This document shows positions 32,383 through 45,054 of a stretch of 64,000 bases of DNA, in pieces. Both the position numbers and the translations under genes were made by a program. Numbering within the stretch: the first letter of the stretch is position 1; each line of letters begins with the position of its first letter. The stretch lies in assembly GCF_024166365.1 (NCBI RefSeq), contig NC_064820.1, forward strand, positions 89,418,001 to 89,482,000, read 5' to 3'. The notes below the pieces were generated by a model, which did not search any database, was not told the DNA's origin, and saw only the letters and a program-made list of their open reading frames with translations. Source of the DNA: Elephas maximus indicus (taxonomy: Eukaryota > Chordata > Mammalia > Proboscidea > Elephantidae).

Positions 32383-35050
32383 GGTGCCGTGGAGTCCATT
32401 CCGACTCATAGCGACCCTATGTACAACAGAATGAAACACTGCACCATCCTCACAATCACTGTTCATGCTTAAACCCATTGCTGCTGCCACTGTGTCAGTC
32501 CATCTCATTGAGGGTCTTCCTCTTTTTCGCTGATCCTCTACTTTACCAAGAATGATGTCCTTCTCCAGGGACGGACCCCTTCTGAAAACAAGTCCAAAGT
32601 ATGTGATACAGTTTTGTCAGCTGTGCTTCTAAGGAGCATTCTGGTTTTACTTCTTGCAGGACAGATTTGTTCTTCATTTTGGCAGTCCATAGTTTATTCA
32701 ACAATCTTGCCAATGCCATAGTTTAAAGGCATCAATTCTTAGGTCTTCCTTATTCATCATCTAGTTTCCACAGGCATATGAGGTGATTGAAAACACCATG
32801 GCTTGGGTCAGGCACACCTTAGTCCTCAAGGTGACATCTTCTTCTTCTTCTTTTTTTTTTTTTGAACACTTTGAAGAGTTCTTTTGCAGCAGATTTTTCT
32901 GGTGCAATGCGTCTTTTGATTTCTAGACTGCTGCTTCCATGGGTGTTGATACCGGATCCAAGTAAACTGAAATTCTTGACAGCTTCAATCTTTTCCTTGT
33001 TTACATGATGTTTCTTATTGCTGTGAAGATATTTGTTTTATGTTGAGGTGTAATCCATACTGAAGGCTGCGGTCTTTGATCTTCATCAGTAAGTGCTTCA
33101 AGTTCTCTTCACTTTCAGCAAGCAAGGTTGTGTCATCTGCATAATGCGGGTTGTTAATCAGTCTTTCTCCAATCCTGATGCCCCATTCTTCTTCATATAG
33201 TCCAGTTTCTCAGATTGTTTGCTCAGCATACAGATTGAATAGGAACGGTGAAAGAATACCACCCTGATGCATACCTTTTCCTGACTTTCAACCATGCAGT
33301 ATCCCTTCATTCTGTCAGAACTACTGCCTCTTGATCTATGTACAGTTTCCTCATGAGCACAATTTAGAGCTCTGGAATTCCCATTTTTTGCAATGTTATT
33401 CATAATCTGTTATGATCCACACAGTCGAATGCCTTTGCATAGTCAATAAAACACAGGTAAACATCTTTCTGTTATTCTCTGCTTTCGGCCAGGATCCATC
33501 TGACATCAGCAATGATATCCCTGGTTCTGCATCCTCTTCTGAATCTAGCTTAAGTTTCTGGCAGTTTTCTGTCAATATACTGCTGCAGCTGCTTTTGAAT
33601 GACCTTCAGCAAAATTTTACTTCTGTGTTATGTTAATGATATTGTTTGATAATTTCTGCATTCATTTGAATCACCTGTCTTTCGAATAGGCGTAAATATA
33701 GATCTCTTTTCCAGGTGGTTGGCCAAGAAGCGGTCTTCATAATTTCTTGGCATAGATAAGTGAGTACTTTCAGAGCTACATCTGTTTGTTGAAAGATCTC
33801 AACTGGTATTCTGTCAATTTCTGGAGGCTTGTTTTTTGCCAGTTATCTTTAGTGCAGGTTAGACTTCTTCCTTCAGTAACATTGGTTCCTGCTCACAGGG
33901 CACCTCCTGAAATGGTTGAACATCGACCAATTCTTTTTGGTATAATGACTCTGTGTATTCCTTCCATCTTCTTTTGATGATTCTTGAGTTGTTTAATATT
34001 TTCCCTCACCAAATCCTCCAATATTGCAACTCGAGGCTTGAATTTTTTCTTTGGTTCTTTCAGCTTGAGAAATGCAGAGCGTGTTCTTCCCTTCAGTGTT
34101 CCATCTCCAGGTCTTTGCACATGCCATTATAATACTTTGTCTTTTCCAACCACCCTTTGGAATCTTCTATTCAACTTTTTTCCGTCATCATTTTTTTATT
34201 TTGCTTTAGCTACTCGAAGTTCAAGAGCAAGTTTCAGAGTCTCTTCTAATACCCATTTTGGTCTTTTCTTTCTCTCCTGTCTTATCAATGACCTCTTGCT
34301 TTCTTCATGGATTATGCCCTTGATGTCATTCCACAACTTGTCTGGTCTGTGGTCATTAGTGTTCAACATGACAAATCTGTTCTTGAGATGGTCTCTAAAT
34401 TCAGGTGGGATATACTCAAGGTCGTACTTTGGCTGTCATTGACTTGTTCTCATTTTCTTCAGTTTCAGTTTGAACTTGCATATGAGCAATTGATGGTCTG
34501 TTCCACAGTTGGCCCCTGGCCTTGTTCTGAGTGATGACACTGAGTTTTCCGATTGTGTCTTCCCACAGATGTAGTCGATTTGATGCCTGTGTATTTCATC
34601 TGGCTAGGTCTATGAATATAACTGCTGTTTATGTTGGTGAAAAATGTTTTTGCAATGAAGAATTCATAGGTCTTGCAAAATTCTATCATGTAATCTCCAG
34701 CATCATTTCTATCACCAAGGCCATTTTTTCCAAACATCTAACCTTCTTCTTTGTTTCCAACTTTCACATTCCAATCTCTAGTAATTATCAAGGCATCTTG
34801 ATTGCATGTTAGATCAATTTCAGGCTGCAGAAGTTGGTAAAAATCTTCAGTTTCAGCATCTTCAACCTTAGTGGTTGGTGCATATATCTGAATAACAGCC
34901 ATATTAACTGGTCTTCCTTGTAGGTGTATGGATATTGTCCTATCACTGACAGCACTGCACTCCAGGATAGATCTTGAAATGTCCTTTTTGATGGTGAATG
35001 CAAAGCCATTTATCTTCAAGTTGTTGTTCCCAGCACAGCAGGCCATATGA
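32383..35050 (-). mobile_element. RTE1_LA-type LINE, 5'-truncated, inactive
   Basis: Read on the minus strand it runs from within the AP-type endonuclease (an N-terminal piece near 35045 with YAGNYNLK-like decayed coding) through the reverse transcriptase to the 3' end at gtaggtgccgtggagtccat. Many stops and frame breaks occur, so no intact ORF remains. A small deletion lies near 33020, compared with the 13.3 kb copy. The open frames reported on either strand here are fragments of this dead ORF or its antisense. Confidence 0.9.
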
Positions 35051-35059
35051 TTGCTCTCT

Positions 35060-37640
35060 CTAATAGGCCTTTTTTCCCCCACAATGCAAAAATGGGAGAT
35101 TCCAATAATAATTGAACAACAACAACAGAAAAAAGGCCTTGTGCACTTGTTTTCTACCCTGGCTATAGAGGGTTACATTTTTGGCTGTGTGAGAGTACGA
35201 AATCTATTAACTCTTCCTATCAATATCAACTTCTCCACTGCTGGCAAACTGGCATTAAGTAATTTTGGTGATTCCCTTGTCCACTGTGAGAGTTACAAGT
35301 TTAGCTAAGGATTTGATGAGATCCAATCCAGTCCACTAAGAGGCAAAAGGGTCTGGGGACACAGTATATAGCTCTATTCCTTCTGTGAACTGTTCCCTTG
35401 TTCTCTAAATCTCTAAGTAGCTGGAGACTGAGCAGCTTCTAAATAAGAATCAGAATAACTTCACGGATAGGTTCATATGTCCTCTCGTTATAAGGTTTGA
35501 CCTTGGAAAAAAGACCCAAGCGAAAGTCAAAATTTCTTACCCTATTGACTTATCTTCCTTCTCCTAAACCCACTGGCATTTAGAATGCTGAGTCTAAAAG
35601 TAGGTAGGACACACAACCATATTAAACTTCTTTTATGATAAAAGTCTCCTTAAGTAACAAGAATATCCTGGGAAATATATCACACAGGATTATTGCCTAT
35701 AAAGATTCATGGAACATAAAATATGCCATTCTAAACTGAAGCTATATATTTAAACTACCTGCCTTCTAGCACTCAGATTCTGACTGCCATAAGAAATATT
35801 CCTACAAAAAAAATAGAATTAGAAAATAATCTGCTTTTCAAAGATATCTCTAGGAGATTTTACCTGGAATAGTTAGAAAATAAGGCCCTCCTTTTTTTTT
35901 TTTTTTTTAAGTCTAAAATCAGAAATGTAGAGATTTCTTCCCTTTTTTCTATAAAATGCGGAGTGACCTGTCTCTCTACTGAAGCTCAGTGCTCATCTCT
36001 CAGAATCTCCTAAATCACACCAGGCATTTTCCATTTCATCAGAACAATTTGTAGCCTGGCCCTGCCCCTTCATGGTAGATACCTAAATGATGTGGCAGTG
36101 GAGAAATTGATGTCATTGGTAGTTCCAGCCCCACATTAGAATCTTTTCCTCACTCCACATCTCTTTGCAGAGTTTCACTCTATGCCAGTCAGAAATGACT
36201 TAGTACAGAGCTACATGTATGAACAGATTGATTCAATCATTAAGCTGTGTGTCTTCTAAGTCTTACTGGTGTTTTGGAAAAAAGAGTGGTAGGGAGTGGG
36301 AGAAGATAATCCTAGAGATGGATGATGAGATGGCAAAGTGGAATCTCAGAGCTGAATCAGGGCGTGTGTGTGTGTGTGTGTGTGTGTGCATTTGTGCTAG
36401 TGTGCGTGTGCCTGTGTGTGTTTTCCCAGACATGAAAGGAGTGCATTCTCCTTTATACTCTCCCTTTTCTTCTGAGTATTCTCAGTAGATCATTTGGTCC
36501 AGCTGGAAGATCGAGGAAATCTATAATGCAGTTAGGTTGCTAGGTAAATTATTTAGCAGAGACTTATGCTAAAAAATATTCACTGTGTATGTGACATTAA
36601 AATTTAACCAGATCTTGTAGTTTTATTTGCTAAATCTGGCAACCCTAGATGAACAAAACAGGAAATCCTAGCCCTAATCTGAGGAGATGCAAACTCTGCT
36701 TTATTCTCAGCTGAATCCTAGGTCTTTTTCTCTCAATGAGTATGAGCGTATATTGAATATTAACATATACTTGATATCAGGAGGCAAACATCAACTTTGC
36801 TATTGTTTATAGATTTCGGTGTATCACCAAACAGAAGAAAATATATAAAAGTGCACCTTGTCTATGTAAAAACAACATTATTTTCACTAATTTATAACAA
36901 ATGCCTTCCATTATTTATTATAAACTATTAAATATTTCATTTATTTGTATAAAGTTAATTTTGTTTTGAGTTTTATTGGAAAGCAGGAAATTGGTCATTT
37001 CTTCACAACTTTAGAAAAATTGGGAAAAATATTGTTTCCTGCAGGTATAATCACTGAGTTCATCCTTTTTGTTTTGTTTTGTTCTGTTTTTTTAATCTTT
37101 TAACGAGTTTGGGTCTCATATTACACCGGAAGCTTTATTATGATGAGAAATGTGTTGACTTTTTAATAAGGGCCCTAAGAGGCTTAGTACAGATGTGTTT
37201 GCCTCTTGAGTGCCCCATATATATTAATCCATTTACACCTTAATATGCAACAGAAAGAAGTATGTGAACAGTCATTGAAATTCACTGACAAATGGAGCAT
37301 TTTATAGGGGTGGAAGATTCAGAAATCCTTCTATAATTTCCTATAAACATGGAACTGTAATAGGTATTTTTTATGTTCTTTTCAGATTAAACTATGAAAA
37401 AGTAGAAAAAGTTTGGAGCATTAATTAAGTCATTTTGCAAGTGTTAAAAGAGAGAATTTTAATTGCTCAATAGGTTGTAGCTAATGGTGGATAGTAAAAA
37501 TGACATATGTACCATATAGAACTAATATCCGTGAGGATTTTTTTTTACCCTAAAAATATACTGAATAATCAAAATGTCAGTTGTTTGGTGATTATTTAGA
37601 AATAAAAAAGTTTTACTTTTTTTTTTTTTTGCTGTATTCT
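35060..37640. other. Intron sequence, mostly unassigned
   Basis: It holds a 20-nt poly-T near 35890-35909 and a (GT)n run at 36364-36421. No gene or SINE was seen. Confidence 0.5.
36364..36421. repeat. (GT)n microsatellite, imperfect
   Basis: Twelve clean GT units are followed by an interrupted GT-rich tail to 36421. Confidence 0.93.
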
Positions 37641-37642
37641 AA

Positions 37643-37682
37643 CCAGTAAACCAGTTACTGTCAAGGCAATTCTGACTCTGGC
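37643..37682 (-). mobile_element. AfroSINE fragment
   Basis: The segment aaaccagttactgtcaaggc followed by aattctgactctggcc is the 3' end of a minus-strand SINE. It stops abruptly. Confidence 0.65.
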
Positions 37683-37771
37683 CAATGGTTAATGCATATT
37701 TCCAGTAGCTAAAACCACACCGTGGTTCTGTCACACTCAAGACTGATGAAGGCTAATTTTCAGAGTACCCA

Positions 37772-37972
37772 TTACCCATTGCTGTTGAGTCAATTCTGAC
37801 TCATAGTGACCCTTTGGAACAGAGTAGAACTGCTCCATAGGGTTTCCGAGGCTGTGAATCTTTATGGAAGTAGAATGCCACTTCTTTCTTCCACGGAATG
37901 GCTGGTGGGTTTAAACCGGAGACCTTTCGGTTAGTAGTCAAGAGCTTAACCACTGTGCCACCAGGGCTCCAA
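37772..37972 (-). mobile_element. AfroSINE copy (long type)
   Basis: It starts acccattgctgttgagtcaa, contains tctttatggaagtagaatgc and ends accactgtgccaccagggct. Confidence 0.93.
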
Positions 37973-38485
37973 TTTTCATAGCAGAAATGATAGTTATCAG
38001 ATTCATATCAAATAGGAACCTATAAGTTTTTAAACAAAAGTACTAATAATATTCTTTTACCTAAGATTTTCTGCTTTCATCAAGTTTGCCATTGACTTTC
38101 AATAAATGATAACATGCTTGAGTTTAAAAAAAAAAAAAAAAAACCCAAATTTGATACTCTTGGCCATTCTGTTGGGGATCTAAGACCAATCAATATTTTT
38201 CACATGTTAACATTTTTACTCAATGTGAAGCCTAATCAACCAATTAGGCTAAGACTTTATGACCCCTCACTGTGGTACCTTGCAAGACTGATCCAAATTA
38301 AAGAAGGAACATCGCTTTCCGTGGTGGAGTGCTGCCATTATACAACTATGTCTAGTAATATATAAAACAAACGTAAGAATGAGATATTCAGAATTTTCAA
38401 TGAGAGCATTTTTACTAACTTCTGATAAGTGTTGGAGGATTTGGAAGATAAAAATTAGGAAATTTTAAGTTTTTAGTTATTTAAG

Positions 38486-38538
38486 CACCTATAGGGTCGC
38501 TATGAGTCAGAATCGACTGCACTGGGTTATTTTTTTTA
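38486..38538 (+). mobile_element. AfroSINE 3' fragment
   Basis: Only cctatagggtcgctatgagt and the following cagaatcgactgcactgggt are retained. Confidence 0.8.
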
Positions 38539-38539
38539 A

Positions 38540-39458
38540 GCACTGGGGAAATTAAGGCTATAAAGCCTGTAATAATAAAAACAGTTTAATTATTTTTATT
38601 TATGAACATTTTACTTTGGCAACTCTGCTATGCAACATATCTCTTGTGTTTTTCACACATATTTTTCCATTCACACGGAAACATCTGATAACTAGTAAAA
38701 CTGTGCAGTTTCAACATTTAAGGTAGTTTATCAAACTCCCTGAAAATAAAGAAATTCTGAGTTTGGGGGACTTAAGGTAGTTAACAAAAAGAATACGCAT
38801 ATATCCATCCTTTGTCATTTTATTACCCTGCATTGTTTTCTCCTTTCTCCATAAACTCGTTGAGAATGGCATTTCACAGCATCTGTGCTGGTATGTTATC
38901 TGTCACTAAACATGAGTCATAGTGGCAGGGGCGTTTTTCCACCTCTCTGCCCCAACCTGACCTCAAAACTGATATTTTATGAATTTTCTTCCTGATGTTT
39001 CCTTGGTTTATTTCTCCCACCTGATGGTGTATCCTTAGATAAGCATTATTCTCTTCTTCTTATGTACAAGGTTCAAAAAAAAGAATCAAATACCATCATA
39101 AAAAAATCAAACACTTCCTTTTCCAAAAATAACTGCATACATTGCTAGTTGTAATACTTTATAAAGTGAAATAACATTCACAAAAATTGTTGTTACATCT
39201 TCAAAATCCATCATTGAAGAGGGACAACTGCCTTCTATTGATGTTTCCAAATAAACTGCATGACTTCTTCAAATCAAGGCTCTCCTTAATTTTACATGTG
39301 GCTCGTCTGTCACTCTAGCTAGTCTTTTCATTTCTAGCATCTACCTAGTCACTTGATTTTGTAACCTACATTGCAATTATATAAATTAATAACACACCTC
39401 CTGCTCACCTATATCCAGTAAGTGCCATTTTCTGCTTTCCCCTTCCATTCTTGTTCTT
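38540..39458. other. Intron sequence, unassigned
   Basis: No recognisable gene or repeat was seen. Confidence 0.5.
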
Positions 39459-39460
39459 AA

Positions 39461-39614
39461 AAGCCAAAACCAAACCCAGTGCCGTCGAGTCGATTCCGAC
39501 TCATAATGACCCTATAGGACAGAGTAGAATTGCCCCATAGAGTTTCCAAGGAGTGCCTGGCAGATTCAAACTGCCAACCCTTTGGTTAGCAGCCACAGCA
39601 TTTAACCACTACCC
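39461..39614 (-). mobile_element. AfroSINE copy (short type)
   Basis: The 3' block ccgtcgagtcgattccgact is nearly perfect, followed by tagaattgccccatagagtt and gttagcagccacagcattta. It is one of the less diverged copies. Confidence 0.95.
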
Positions 39615-40029
39615 TTCTTTATCCCAGGTTCAGGTACAAACATCATTCGGTAGGTAGGATACTTGGAGTTCACGTTAAACATGGAAATGGAAATATAGTC
39701 CTCCTTGCAGCAGATCCAGCTCAGTCTATTTGCCTCTGGACTTGCATCCAGCCTTCTGCCCTTATTGTTTTGTCTGTGTGCCTTAACAACTGCTATTACC
39801 CTACTCGCTGGTGACCATATGATGCTTTCCTAACTCAGATTTGTCCAACAGGGCTATCTATTACCAGTCCATCTAGGTCTGCAAACTACTTCCATTTTGT
39901 TAAATTAACTCTTCTGTACTTGGATATTTCCCAAGATGTGGACCTCTTAGTCAGAGAATTTAGAAAAATCTATATGCATCCCATTCTATTTTTTTTTCTG
40001 TATTATTCATTTGGAATTTTTTCATACTA

Positions 40030-40530
40030 GGTATTCTTTTAAAAAAAATTTTATTGTACTTTAGATGAAGATTTACAGAGCAAACTAGTTTATCATTAAG
40101 CAATTAATACACATTTATTGTTCTGAGACATTGGTTGTCAACCTCATGACATGTCAACACTCTCCTGTTCTTGCCCTTGGGTTCCTCTCCAGTTTTCCGG
40201 TCCCCTCCTGCCTTCCAGTCCTTGCCCCTGAGCTGTTGTGCTCCTTTAGTCTTGTTTTGTTTTATGTGCCTGTCTAATCTTTGGCTGAAGATCTTTGGCT
40301 GAAGGGTGAACCTCAGGAGTGACTTCAATACTGAGCTGCAAGGGTGTCTGGGGGTCATATTCTCAGGGTTTCTCCAGTCTCTGTCAGGCCAGTAAGTCTG
40401 GTCTTTTTTTGTGAGTTAGAATTTTGTTCTACATTTATCTCCAGCTCTGTCCGGGACCCTCTATTGTGATCCTGTCAGAGCAGTCAGTGTGGTAGCCAGG
40501 CAACATCTAGTTGTATAGGACTACCACAGC
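40030..40530 (-). mobile_element. Afrotherian L1-like 3' end repeat
   Basis: After an A/T-rich end, attgtactttagatgaagat and tttacagagcaaactagttt open the repeat. cagtaagtctggtctttttt and tctattgtgatcctgtcaga match the copies at 12.5 and 61.8 kb. A local 16-mer duplication (gatctttggctgaag) lies near 40280. Confidence 0.8.
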
Positions 40531-40707
40531 ATCCCATTCTATTTTTTGCAACAGTATGAAACATAAGAACTAAATAAATTACAGAATTTTCTTGAATTTG
40601 ATAGTCAGTATACATAGTTTTTTTTTTATACATAGACAGAGGAAATAATTACTATTTCTTTATTTGCGTGCTTTCACTAAATATTTTGTCTCTGTCTATT
40701 ATCAGCC

Positions 40708-40917
40708 TAGGTCCCTGGGTGGCACAAGTGGTTTGCTATCAGCTGCTAACGTAAGGCTGACGGTTGAAACCCACTCAGCCACTCAGTGGAAGAAAGTCCT
40801 GACAAACTGCTTCCATTAAGATTATAACCAAGAAAATACTATGGAGCAGTTCTACTCTGTAACACATGGGGTTGCCATGAGTCAAAATTGACTTGACAGG
40901 AACTTTTTTTTTTTAAT
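40708..40917 (+). mobile_element. AfroSINE copy (long type)
   Basis: The head gtccctgggtggcacaagtg leads through a long-type middle (agattataaccaagaaaata) to the tail gtcaaaattgacttgacagg and a T-run. Confidence 0.93.
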
Positions 40918-42160
40918 CAGCTTTCATTTAGTCTTGATCATCATATTAACACCCAAGACAACGCCTTTTTTTTTAAATTTCTTAAACAGTGCATTTTTTA
41001 ATGCATTAAGAAAAAAAAAAAGGAACATTAGCTATCATTTCCCTCTATCTAAACCTGGGCAGGACTATCGACTATCTAATATACTTTAAAATATAAAAAG
41101 GATAAATTCATCATTGAACTTTACATCCTGCCAAAATGGAAACATTTTCAGGTAGGTTTTTCTAAATTCAAAAATCCAAGAACAGCCATCTTTAATTGAA
41201 TATAGACAATTCTGTGTCCTTCACACCAACACATATCTTATTCAGGTCTCACAATATTGAATTAAGACAAGAAAGAAAGTAGATAATGTTCTAAATAGCA
41301 GTTGATACCAGATGGTGTTCATTTAAATAACACTGTTCTTATTTTTAGACAATGCTGAAACTATATCATTGTCCTCTTAACTTCAGTTTTAATTAAGTCA
41401 TTCACCAAACACTACGTACAGTATTGTGACGACATATGAACTGCTATCCTGTGGAATCACAATTCATTTGCTATTTTTGAATGTGAGTGTTTTATATAAA
41501 GGCTATTAGTTCTTGGAAATTGCTTTCAGAAAAGCAGCTTCTTTTCTTCCCCTCTCTGCCTTGAAAACAGTAACAAGGCTGAGAGTAGATGAGACTAATG
41601 GCGTCCATGCAATACCGAGAGAAACTGACCTTGTCCTTCTGCCCAGAAACATGCAGCTGCTCCAGCTTGAAAGACTAGTTCACTCTTTTTGTTTTTTTTC
41701 TCCTACTATTATCTTCTTTGCTGAATTCCTATAAAGAATTCTGTTTTATTTACCTACTAAAGGATTCTTCAGCTTCTAAATTTGTCACTCAGATCAAATT
41801 TCAAAAGAAGAGCATGGCTATTGACTACTGTACTGACATCTCATCTGACCTCTGCCTCACTAGAGAGCTGCACTTTTGAGGCTTTAAACATTCAAATTTA
41901 ATTTCGCCTCCCTGAAAGAGTCAGCTTCAGGGGAAATGACAGAATGTTCTGTGGTATCTAAAATGACTGTTGAATTTGAATACGATCTCCAATATAGATT
42001 ATGGTGAGTTTAGGAATGAGAATTGGTGAGTTTGCTGCTTCTATGTTTCACACCAGTGTTGAGAAAGAAGTAGAGAGCTGGGACAGGAACTTTTTTTCCT
42101 TTTGGAGAGTCAGGGGCTTTTATGACACTGACATGGTTTATGTACTACTTTTTCCATAAA
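40918..42160. other. Intron sequence, unassigned
   Basis: It has short open frames only and no recognisable domain or repeat. Confidence 0.5.
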
Positions 42161-42165
42161 TCAAA

Positions 42166-42371
42166 GCCCAAACCAGTCGCTGTCCAGTTAATTCTGACTC
42201 AAAGCACCCCCATATGTTGCAGAGCACAACTGCTCTTTGGAGTTTTCAAGGATGTGACCTTTTGGAAGTAGACTGCCAGACCTGTCTTCTGAGGTGCCTT
42301 TGGGCTGGTTTGACCATCAACTTTTCGATTAGTAGTTAATCACTTACCCATTTGCACCACCCAAGGGTCTA
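42166..42371 (-). mobile_element. AfroSINE copy (long type)
   Basis: It starts cccaaaccagtcgctgtcca, contains agactgccagacctgtcttc and ends tttgcaccacccaagggtc. Confidence 0.92.
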
Positions 42372-42814
42372 CATTACTTTTCTAGAGTTGTTTTTATCCA
42401 TTGTTTTTATCACTTGGCAGATTTTATGTTGAGTCTTCAAAATAAGATGGCTGCATCAAAATTTTTCCACCTTTCCCAAGCTCCTCATTAGACTGTGAAA
42501 TTTTTGAGCCAGTACGTTGCATTCAGCTCTTCTATCCCACACTGTATCTGGGAGGGTGGACAACAACTGCCTGCTGAACTTGAATGAATATAAATGTCAC
42601 ATCCTTCTAGGCACTTCCATCTAATCTGTGTTCTGAACTATTTAAGTCTCTTATTTCAATTCAGTATTTGTTTAAAGCTAGTACATGTTTACTTTTTTGA
42701 TTTTCATAAGGTAATTGGCAAATTTTTAAAAATCTAAACTAATTTTGGAGAAACTGGTTTATATAGACTTCCACTAACCAATTAGAGGCCAAACAAAGTC
42801 CTAAAGAATCATAA

Positions 42815-43178
42815 AACAGGAAGTCCCTGGATTACGAATGAGTTCTGTTCCCAAATCTGTCTTTAAATCGAATTTGTATGTTAAATTGTAACAGGCACGG
42901 TTCGTATCTAACATCGGTTAGTCAAATGCATGTCTTGGTATATAGTGTACTTTTCTATGCATCAAAAGCATTAAAGAAACACTTCCAGATGCACTAAAAC
43001 ATCTTTCACATCATAATACAGTAATAATAATGTTTCGATGTGAGTTGCAAAGTAGCTCCCATTTATCATTACTAACCATTATATATGGACCTTGAATTTT
43101 TAATAGGCTTTATGGTGGTTGGTTCGTAACTTTGGGATGTACATAAATTAGACGTTCATAATCGAGGGGCTGCCTGTA
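42815..43178. mobile_element. Tigger/mariner-like non-autonomous DNA transposon
   Basis: It is about 364 bp with terminal inverted repeats. The left end acaggaagtccctggattac is matched at the right by the reverse complement of atcgaggggctgcctgta, and each is followed by gaa-rich inner sequence. A TA lies just outside the right end. There is no transposase frame. The TcMar class is inferred from the TIR and TA. Confidence 0.7.
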
Positions 43179-43289
43179 TAATAAACTGCTCTGACTATAA
43201 AACTATAAGAATACAAAATTACACTTAGTTTCAAAATATTTCATTTTGTTTTTGGCTTCAGTTCTAGTCATCTTTCCAAGGCTTACATG

Positions 43290-43426
43290 TTAGTCAAATC
43301 ACTTGGGGCCTCTGTAATCATTTAGATTCCCAACTCATCCCTACCGAGTTTGAGGCTGGGCCCAGAAATCTATTTTTAACAAGCTTCTGCATGAGTGTTA
43401 TAATCAGACAGTTTTAGGAACCACTG
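43290..43426 (-). mobile_element. MER5A-like hAT (Charlie) relic
   Basis: The right end gttttaggaaccactg is the MER5 terminus. The interior gctgggcccagaaatctatt and the left caaatcacttggggcc fit the MER5A layout. Confidence 0.7.
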
Positions 43427-43557
43427 AATTAAAGAATACACCAAGATGCTGTTGGGTACTTCTTGATGAATATGTGGCATTGTTTTTAAAAAACAAAAAT
43501 TTGACTGAAATAAAGGTTTTACTCTGGGTAAAACTAAAAAAAAAAAGAAAGAAAGAA

Positions 43558-43714
43558 AGCCAAACCTATTGCCATCAAGTTAATTCTGACTCATAGCGAC
43601 CCTATAAAACAGAGTAGAACTGCCCTATAGGGACTCCAAGGAGCGCTAGTGGATTAGAACTGCTGACCTTTTGGTTAGGATCCAGACACCTAACCACAGC
43701 ACCACCAGGACTCC
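43558..43714 (-). mobile_element. AfroSINE copy just outside the left inverted-repeat arm
   Basis: It starts ccaaacctattgccatcaag and ends agcaccaccaggactcca. Flanking ctctgggtaaaact and ccctgggaaaagtt look like a decayed target-site duplication. Confidence 0.94.
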
Positions 43715-43739
43715 ACCCTGGGAAAAGTTTCAATGCTTT

Positions 43740-44500
43740 TTTACACCTACTGTGAAAGAACCTAGTAATTATTTGTGTCTTGATTTTTGTGTTGGTTTTC
43801 TAAACAAACAAAAAAATTCTTTAATATTTACAAATGTTAATTCAACTACCAGCTTTTGTTCAAATAAATATAATACATAAATGGAATATTACACTGCAAA
43901 ACATATATCTGTGAGATGTTTTATAGATGCACATTTCAAAATGAAATACAAACAATGGTTTCTAATTCCTTCTGTTTTTATCAACTGCTTGCTTTAATAG
44001 ATTTTGGGGTGGATGGGTGTGCAAGTCTAATGTAGATCCAGAAATTAGATTACTACTGAAAAAAAAAATTAAAATAATAGCAATTTGCTAGATTTACTAT
44101 AAATGGTATAAATGAAATTCTAAAGAGATAAGAATGCCCTTTCTGCCTCTCATTAGTCAGAACTGACTAAACCTCAGGAAAGAAATGCCAAGGAAAATAT
44201 GTGTACATACAAAACCAAAACCTGTTGCCATCAAGTCGACCATAGTGATCCTGTAGGACAGAGAACTGCCCCATAGGGTTTCCAAGGAGTGGCTGATGGA
44301 TTCGAACTGCCAACCTTCTGGTTAGCAGCCTTAGCTCACCAAAGCTCTTAACCACTGTGCCACCAGGGTTCCATGTATACATAGGAATGTCTAAATATAC
44401 GTTTAAATGTATATGTGCATATGTGCATGTGTACGTACACATCAAAAGTCAGAAGAAGAAAAACAAATGTCTTTTCCCTTCATTGGGATACCAGTTTTTC
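43740..44500. repeat. Left arm of large imperfect inverted repeat
   Basis: It is complementary to 45055-45765. The best segment, about 44062-44188, differs from its mirror at roughly 12 of 127 positions by eye. The arm contains an AfroSINE in minus orientation at the mirrored place. Confidence 0.9.
44212..44372 (-). mobile_element. AfroSINE copy in left inverted-repeat arm
   Basis: The motifs aaacctgttgccatcaagtc, agaactgccccatagggttt and accactgtgccaccagggtt are present, with a small deletion after the 3' block. It mirrors the copy at 45151-45312. Confidence 0.94.
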
Positions 44501-45054
44501 ACCACGCTCACAGAGCTTTCATAAGATTTATAATGTGCTGAAGTAGTCTGCTTTTTTTTTTTAAGCAAAATTCCACTTTAAATCTTTTGTTATTGAGTAT
44601 GTGATGGCAATGTCTAATTACAGTCCATACATTCTAATTTCTTTCTTTCTAGTCTACAATATCTTCTAGCATTTAACTAAATTTGTATTTTTCTACAACA
44701 TTGATTTAGATATATTTCTGACTTGAAAGTCAAATGTTCCTTTGCTCAGTGAAAGTCACATGCATTTTACACTCTTGGAGTAGTTTCTTTATTGCATTTA
44801 GCAGGAAATCTGCAAAGTTTTGACAGATACTTTTAGTATTTAATTTTTCAGATTGTAAGCTAAAGTAAAGCAATAATTAATCTCAGGAAGAGTACTTATA
44901 TGGGAAGATTAGAAATGAAAACAAGTTTTTCTCATCCAGTATAATATAAAATGTATTCTTCATAAAATCATGATGCTCAAATAAACCTGAATTCATACCA
45001 TAAAAAAAAAAAAGGAGCTTTTTTTCTTTGAGGAATAAAGAAACTGGTAATATC

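Noticed and set aside
33984..34442. 152-codon plus-strand open frame, the longest in the window
   Set aside because: It lies antisense to the dead RTE at 32383-35050. The true coding sense is the minus strand, which is itself broken.
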